From Geopsychrobacter electrodiphilus DSM 16401 (lineage in GTDB: Bacteria; Desulfobacterota; Desulfuromonadia; Desulfuromonadales; Geopsychrobacteraceae): DNA of 64,000 nucleotides. The notes below the pieces were generated by a model. The model did not search any database. It had not been told where the DNA came from and saw only the letters and a list, made by a program, of their open reading frames with translations. Shown here in pieces: positions 58,718 through 64,000 of this stretch. The position numbers and the translations under genes are program-made. The DNA is taken from contig NZ_ARWE01000001.1 of assembly GCF_000384395.1 (NCBI RefSeq), forward strand, positions 2,640,501 to 2,704,500. The letters are read 5' to 3'. Every line of letters starts with the position of its first letter. Position 1 is the stretch's first letter.

Positions 58718-61714
58718 TTATTTAACGTGGTTAAAGTGTCGCTCCAGATGCCCACTGAGCATCTGTTCGTATTCGGCTTCGCGATCTTCCTGATAAACCA
58801 GCGATGAAGCAATCTCACTCGCCAGAATCGCCGCATGATACTTGGGCGGCAACTTGTTGATCCGCTTGCGGTAAGCGGGACTTTCCCGCAGGATACGCGG
58901 CAGGTGCGCCAGTAACGCCCTGCGGTAGAGGGGTTTATTCCCCAGCTCGTGATGCTCCTGGAAGTAGTTGAAGAGCCGCGCATAATGCGCATTGATCTCT
59001 TTGGAGAGATCCGCCGAGATATCGGTATAGCTGCGGGTACCGCCAAACTCTTCATAACGACGGAAGATCAGGCGCGCTTCGTCGGCGGCCCGCTTTTCAA
59101 GAATTTCAAGCACATCACCGACATATTGTTCTTTATTGGCGAAGAACTCTTTTTCGGTCAGCAACAGATTGGCGATAATCTCGTAAGAGGAGGAGATGAC
59201 CCCGCACTTGTTGGCCGAAGCATCGCGCATGATGATGACCCCCTTGGCCTGTAATTTGTCGCGCGCCTCCGGGGTGATAAATGAGTTGGCCCCTTCGATA
59301 ATGGCCCGCGCGCTCGGCTTGCCGTTGATCAGAAACTGCTGCCAGTTGCCGGCATGAATCGTTTCAGGACGGCCACCCGCCGGGATAAACAGATCGGCTT
59401 TAACCTCGAAAATCAGCTGATTGAAGAGTCGATAAAATTCATCGACCGTGATCCATTCTTCGATCAGCTCCTCCCCTTTGCGCGTGACTTTGCGATAGAG
59501 CTCGCGCAGCCCCTCGTGTTTGGTATGGCTGCGGAAGATCATCATCCCGCCATCATGCAGGGCGTTGGGATCGTACTGGTCGATATCCGACTTCAGCACC
59601 ACCTTCTGCAGTGCCTGATGGTCGGCTCCGGCAGGATCAACCAGAGCACCGGTGCCATCGAGGATCAGGCGAATCTGCACCTTCGGGCAACGATCGAGCA
59701 GGATCCGCAGGCCGTTGCCGGCCACATCACCGCCCGGACCGCCAGTAATCTTGACGCTGAAGGGATCTTTGCGCACATCGATACCCAGATGTCTCATGGT
59801 GATCTCGGCAAAGGCGATAACGCCGGTCGAGGTCACGCCGTACTCTTTGTGATTGATACCGAACTCCTTGCTCGACATCACACCGGGTCCAAGGATATAG
59901 CCGCGTTTTTCTGAAATCCGCGCGATCAGCTCGATCATTTCATCATGCATGTTCTCATCGGGGCCGAGTTCGATCGGCTCATCTTCGCCGTAGTAATCGA
60001 CCACCCGTGGGTCACGCGCGATCCCTTTATCGGTCACAAAAATATCGAGAAATGCCTGAATAAAACCGTACTGCATCTTGTACAGACGTCGGGTCAAGGT
60101 TTCGGGATTGTCAAGATCTGCGGCATCCAGCGCCACCACCATCTTCGAGCCGCCTTCGTAGATATCCTTGTTTTTCAGGTGTTGGGTATGGGCCAGAACA
60201 TAGTTTTCGCGGAACAGGGTATTGCAGCTGGTGGTAAAATCATCACGGTTTTTTGCCAGCACCGTGCGCCAGCCGCCACGCGCGATATCAGAGAAGCCGA
60301 TATGATAACCACAACCGTGCCGCCCGAAAAAGAAGGTCACCCGAAAGGGGCGTTCCGGAGGCAAATCGTCGGTAAATTCTACCCCCAGCTCAGTGAGGTA
60401 CTCCGGATTGAGACGGAAGGCGAGGGCATGCTTTCCAGCGACGAAGAAATTAGTCTTCAGGGTGTTAGTGATAAAGGTCAGGGCACAGCGATAGACCGTG
60501 CGGCGGATACTGTCGAGATAGGCATGTCCCGTATTGTAATCATCAATCGACTGAGCAAGAGCCAGCTGCTCGCGCGTGTAGTTTTCGTCGCGGCCGGGGA
60601 GATGAGGCTCAAACCGCAGCCGGAAGAGCGCTACCAGCCGCAGCGTCATCTCAAGGTCCGAGATAAAAGCGTTTTCAACCTCCTGGTAGCCGAAGCGGTC
60701 CGGCTGATTGTGGGCCAGTGAAGTATGACAGAAGCTGGCGAAGGCATTGGTCAGTGCGGCATCGACACCCGTCATCTTGTCGGTCATCAAAAACCGTTGA
60801 TAGGTTTCCGACATAGTTGACAGGATCTGGGTATTGAACAGCTCTTCTTCGAGCTGGTTGTAGAGAAAGCCATCCTTAGCCAGTAGCATTTTCCCCTCGC
60901 CACGCAGGTAGAAGGTACCGAGAAAGTAGGTATGCAGACCGTTATGAATGGTCAGCAGGTAGGCCCGCTCGATCCCCAGACCGAGACGTTTATAGACCTC
61001 CATGATCTGCTCGAGAAAATCGAGCTGCGGCGGGTTTCCGGCAGCGAACAGAATGCGGTACTCAGGTTCATCCTGCGGCTCTCCAGCCGGCTCGGCGTCA
61101 AAATAGATCCCGCCGCCCTGCACCGCCTGCTGATACAGCCAGAGGATCTGGGCAACCCGACGCGGGGGGGACACTCGCACATAGCTCTCATTATTGATCC
61201 AGAGCAGGCGAATCTCCTTATCAAGACGTGAAAAATCATATTTCGGATAGTGTTCTTTCAGCGCATTTTTGACCTCGCGCTGCAAGCGCTGGGGAATGCG
61301 CTGCTCACCGGCGCCCGTAATCTCTTCGGCGGTCCGGCGATCAAACTCAAAGCGCTGCAATTCCAGTTCTTCACTCATCCCCGGAACAGGAGAATAAGAA
61401 TGAGTGAACTGCGCATAGGAGATTTCGCGCTCCCGCAGCAGACGCAGGGTCTGATAAAGAGAACCCGGCTTATTCAACCGGGCGAGGATCAGGGTTTTGT
61501 CGGTGTCACGCAACACCAGGCGCTTATTGCGTTTCAGGTAAGGCAACTGGATCGCGAGTGATCCGATCGCCTCTGCTTCATCATGCATGGTCACCGACAG
61601 ATAGGCGTGCATCTGCTCCTGTATCCATTGCAGATTGGCGCCCGCGTCCAGACAACGCGCGGTGATCGATTTAGAAACCTGACGGAACCAGCGGCTTTTT
61701 TCTGTCTCGGTCAT
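58718..61714 (-). CDS. NAD-specific glutamate dehydrogenase (large, ~113 kDa)
   Basis: A 998-residue enzyme. A long N-terminal regulatory region with an ACT-like stretch (about 65-130; LILARLNKPGSLYQTLRLL) is followed by the catalytic half with FFGRHGCGYHIGFSDIARGG, GGSKMVVALDAAD, and the Rossmann NAD site KITGGPGGDVAGNGL. It deaminates glutamate to 2-oxoglutarate. Its size is close to the 115-kDa class, between the small hexameric and the 180-kDa enzymes. AGAGGATAT lies ahead of the ATG. It follows uspA by 36 bases. Confidence 0.93.
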   Translation of the reverse strand: MTETEKSRWFRQVSKSITARCLDAGANLQWIQEQMHAYLSVTMHDEAEAIGSLAIQLPYLKRNKRLVLRDTDKTLILARLNKPGSLYQTLRLLREREISYAQFTHSYSPVPGMSEELELQRFEFDRRTAEEITGAGEQRIPQRLQREVKNALKEHYPKYDFSRLDKEIRLLWINNESYVRVSPPRRVAQILWLYQQAVQGGGIYFDAEPAGEPQDEPEYRILFAAGNPPQLDFLEQIMEVYKRLGLGIERAYLLTIHNGLHTYFLGTFYLRGEGKMLLAKDGFLYNQLEEELFNTQILSTMSETYQRFLMTDKMTGVDAALTNAFASFCHTSLAHNQPDRFGYQEVENAFISDLEMTLRLVALFRLRFEPHLPGRDENYTREQLALAQSIDDYNTGHAYLDSIRRTVYRCALTFITNTLKTNFFVAGKHALAFRLNPEYLTELGVEFTDDLPPERPFRVTFFFGRHGCGYHIGFSDIARGGWRTVLAKNRDDFTTSCNTLFRENYVLAHTQHLKNKDIYEGGSKMVVALDAADLDNPETLTRRLYKMQYGFIQAFLDIFVTDKGIARDPRVVDYYGEDEPIELGPDENMHDEMIELIARISEKRGYILGPGVMSSKEFGINHKEYGVTSTGVIAFAEITMRHLGIDVRKDPFSVKITGGPGGDVAGNGLRILLDRCPKVQIRLILDGTGALVDPAGADHQALQKVVLKSDIDQYDPNALHDGGMMIFRSHTKHEGLRELYRKVTRKGEELIEEWITVDEFYRLFNQLIFEVKADLFIPAGGRPETIHAGNWQQFLINGKPSARAIIEGANSFITPEARDKLQAKGVIIMRDASANKCGVISSSYEIIANLLLTEKEFFANKEQYVGDVLEILEKRAADEARLIFRRYEEFGGTRSYTDISADLSKEINAHYARLFNYFQEHHELGNKPLYRRALLAHLPRILRESPAYRKRINKLPPKYHAAILASEIASSLVYQEDREAEYEQMLSGHLERHFNHVK

Positions 61715-61750
61715 GTAGATATCCTCTTTGATATCGGTGAGTCGGCCATT

Positions 61751-62239
61751 TCAATGGGGTAAAGGGACAAGCATAACCGGAATTTCGGCGCGACGCATTA
61801 TCTTTTGTGCCACGCTTCCTAAAAAAGCGTATTCCAATCGACCCTTGCCGTGGGTCCCGATGATCAGCAGATCAGCCTGGCTCTTGCGCGCTTCGCTCAG
61901 AATCGTCGACGCCGGTTGCCCTGATAAAACATCTATGGAATCAATCCGTTCCAGATCCTCGGGATGATCGGCCAACTCTTCAGCGGCAAACTCTTTGAGT
62001 CGTTTCAGCAGATTGGCTGCAACTTCATCCTTATGGCTGATCTCGGCGGCCGCCAGCTTGTCGGCCCCCATGATAGTCGCGACATAGTTGATCATAGCGG
62101 CATCAACTTCAGGCAGCACATGCAGGATGTTGATCCGTGCATCGTTAGCGCGCGCGGCGGCAATAACATGCTTGAACACCGAAGGTGCGCTGACCGACAG
62201 ATCGGTCGCGTAAAGGATTCTTCTGTAGACTGGAATCAT
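61751..62239 (-). CDS. Universal stress protein (UspA family)
   Basis: A 162-residue protein with RRILYATDLSVSAPSVFKH and IIGTHGKGRLEYAFLGSVAQ, which hold the G-2x-G-9x-G(S/T) ATP-binding pattern, so it is probably the ATP-binding type. GGAGG precedes the ATG. It is 19 bases after the TRAP permease. Some TRAP operons carry a USP that controls the transporter, such as TeaD of Halomonas. Confidence 0.95.
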   Translation of the reverse strand: MIPVYRRILYATDLSVSAPSVFKHVIAAARANDARINILHVLPEVDAAMINYVATIMGADKLAAAEISHKDEVAANLLKRLKEFAAEELADHPEDLERIDSIDVLSGQPASTILSEARKSQADLLIIGTHGKGRLEYAFLGSVAQKIMRRAEIPVMLVPLPH

Positions 62240-62258
62240 AATGCTTGAACCTCCATGG

Positions 62259-64000
62259 TTATGCGCCTGCAGTGCCGGTTAATAATTTAGCCGTCTCACG
62301 ATCGGCACGCGGCTTCTGCAGCAGATAGAGCAATATCCACAACCCGATGCCGATCAGGTAGAGCCAGTGTTTATTCGGTCCCAGGCCCATCGCCTCGGCG
62401 AAGAATCCGGGGCGGAACATGATGGCGCTGATGGCGATCAGGATCGGCATCTCGTACCAGCGGTTGCGGGCGATAAAATAACCCTGGGTCAGGGAGGCGA
62501 AGGCGAAAGTCCCCAGGCATGTCATGGCAAAGATGACCAGCGCCGTGGTCCAGCTGTTTATATGCCAGAGCAGGATATCGGTGTTGAAGATGAACATAAA
62601 CGGCAGAATCGCGGCGCGGATATCGTAGTAGAAAGACTGGAAGCCGGTCTTGATCGGATCGGACTTGGCGATGGCCGCTGCGGCATAGGCCGCGAGCCCG
62701 ACCGGCGGCGTGTCATCCGCAAGGATTCCGAAATAGAAGCAGAACAGGTGCGCCGAGATCAGCGGCACGAAGAAGCCCTGAGCCCCGGCGATATGAACGA
62801 TGACCGGGGCGGTCAGCGAAGCCATGACAATGTAGGTTGCGGTGGTCGGCAGCCCCATCCCGAGCAGCAGGCTGGCGATGGCGGTGATCACCAGCATGAT
62901 AAAGATGTTGCCACCGCTCAAACTGGCAATAATCTCGGTGATCATGCCGCCGATCCCCATAGTAACCCCACCGACGATAATCCCGGCGGCGGCACAGGCA
63001 GCCGCCACCCCCACCATATTACGTGCTCCGGCGATCATGCCATCGCGGATATCCCGCGCGCCCTGAAAGAAACCCGCGACCACATCCCCGCCTTTGAATT
63101 TGGCGCGCACCGCATGCTGGACGAGCATCACCAGAAACAGGGCGAGGGTCGCATGAAAGGCTGAAAGGTCAGGTGAGTGACGCGGAATGATCAGTTCATA
63201 AAGGAGAACCCCGACTGGCAGAATAAAGTGCAGCCCGCTGAGCAGGGTTTTGAAGAAGCGCGGCAGATCGGCCTTGGGCAGTCCCATCAGACCGAGCTTA
63301 CCAGCCTCGATGTGGGTCAGATAGAAGAGCGTGGCGTAAGAAGCAAAGGCCGGAATGGCTGCCGCCTTGCAGACTTCCAGGTAAGGGACGTTGACGTACT
63401 CGGCGATGATGAAGGCCGCGGCCCCCATGATCGGCGGCATAATCTGACCGTCGACGGCGGCGGCCACCTCGATCGCGGCGGCCTTCTCGGCCGGGTAACC
63501 GACCTTCTTCATCAACGGAATGGTAAAGGTGCCACAGGTCACCACGTTGGCAATTGACGAGCCCGAGATCATACCGGTCAGGCCACTCGACAGCACCGCC
63601 GCCTTGGCCGGTCCACCTTTGTAGCGTCCAAGCAGGCTCATGGCCAGATCGATGAAGAAACGCCCGGCGCCGGCACGCTCAAGCAGGGTTCCAAACAGCA
63701 CAAACAGAAAGACGATGCGCGCCGAGACATCGAGCGGAATACCGTAGATCCCTTCGGTGGTCAGCGCGATCTGTCCGATGAACCGCGTGACGCTAGCCCC
63801 CTTGAAGGCCATGAAATCGGGCATATGCGGGGCAAAGAAGAGGTAGCAACTGAAGGCGATGGCGATAGCCGGCAGGGCCACCCCCATGACCCGGCGGGTC
63901 GCCTCAAGCAGGATGAGGATCAGCAAACCGCCAATCAGTAGATCGCGGGAGATCGGCAGACCAACCCGGGACGCCAGCCCCTCATAGTCGAAAACAATGT
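62259..64000 (-). CDS. TRAP transporter fused permease (partial, 5' end beyond window)
   Basis: At least 580 residues. The frame is open to the right edge; a TTG at 63926 is not the real start, since the segment before it reads IVFDYEGLASRVGLP, a known junction of fused TRAP permeases. Many membrane helices follow, with SGLTGMISGSSIANVVTCG and LLGMGLPTTATYIVMASL, the DctM sites. The missing N-terminus should hold the DctQ-like part. TAXI-type receptors usually partner this class, and one is expected further upstream. Confidence 0.92.
   Translation of the reverse strand, partial: IVFDYEGLASRVGLPISRDLLIGGLLILILLEATRRVMGVALPAIAIAFSCYLFFAPHMPDFMAFKGASVTRFIGQIALTTEGIYGIPLDVSARIVFLFVLFGTLLERAGAGRFFIDLAMSLLGRYKGGPAKAAVLSSGLTGMISGSSIANVVTCGTFTIPLMKKVGYPAEKAAAIEVAAAVDGQIMPPIMGAAAFIIAEYVNVPYLEVCKAAAIPAFASYATLFYLTHIEAGKLGLMGLPKADLPRFFKTLLSGLHFILPVGVLLYELIIPRHSPDLSAFHATLALFLVMLVQHAVRAKFKGGDVVAGFFQGARDIRDGMIAGARNMVGVAAACAAAGIIVGGVTMGIGGMITEIIASLSGGNIFIMLVITAIASLLLGMGLPTTATYIVMASLTAPVIVHIAGAQGFFVPLISAHLFCFYFGILADDTPPVGLAAYAAAAIAKSDPIKTGFQSFYYDIRAAILPFMFIFNTDILLWHINSWTTALVIFAMTCLGTFAFASLTQGYFIARNRWYEMPILIAISAIMFRPGFFAEAMGLGPNKHWLYLIGIGLWILLYLLQKPRADRETAKLLTGTAGA

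Overview
The window looks like an ordinary core-genome stretch of a Gram-negative deltaproteobacterium of the Desulfuromonadales/Geobacter type. That placement is an inference from gene content, not from a marker-gene tree. It rests on the tilS-ftsH-folP-cdaA-cdaR-glmM-pdxJ-acpS-nnr gene order, citramalate synthase next to aspartate kinase, a lexA-imuB-dnaE2 cassette without imuA, selenocysteine tRNA behind yedF, LPS assembly (lptD), a ~113 kDa NAD-glutamate dehydrogenase and large hybrid kinases. I see no insertion sequence, integrase, prophage or CRISPR array.

Region by region. 1-303: tail of yedF, tRNA-Sec and a terminator. 393-5222: SOS mutagenesis operon lexA-imuB-dnaE2 on the minus strand, with a promoter whose spacer and -35 carry two direct repeats. 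5410-8415: DUF4019 protein, amylomaltase (malQ) and an OB-fold-like lipoprotein. 8559-12683: yhcH/uvrC on minus and a cyclic-nucleotide-binding protein/AI-2E exporter pair on plus. 12751-13100: a frameshifted HAMP-protein relic. 13236-14706: efp and its modifying enzyme epmA. 15122-18847: a zinc-ribbon microprotein, a ComEA-like HhH protein, cimA and lysC.

19011-29817 is one long minus-strand run of housekeeping genes: tRNA lysidine and t6A synthesis, FtsH protease, folate, c-di-AMP synthesis with GlmM, PLP, ACP activation and NAD(P)HX repair. Then come elongator Met and initiator fMet tRNAs, a SPOR protein, FtsB, LptD, FolC, AccD and a class-II-phosphodiesterase-like hydrolase. A trp operon follows (trpE-G-D-C-B2-F-B), in which trpA is separated from trpB by a DEAD-box helicase and an SRPBCC protein.

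46634-48974: a second DEAD-box helicase and a MYG1-family protein. 49314-56717: a signalling operon of CheR and two hybrid histidine kinases, one with four receiver domains. 57354-64000: an aminotransferase, then the TRAP permease-UspA-glutamate dehydrogenase cluster, with the permease running off the right edge.

I found no clearly new system. The items most worth a second look are the lexA promoter repeats, the catalytically dead ImuB with a clamp motif, the relic before efp, the split trp operon with two trpB genes, and the TRAP-UspA-GDH cluster.
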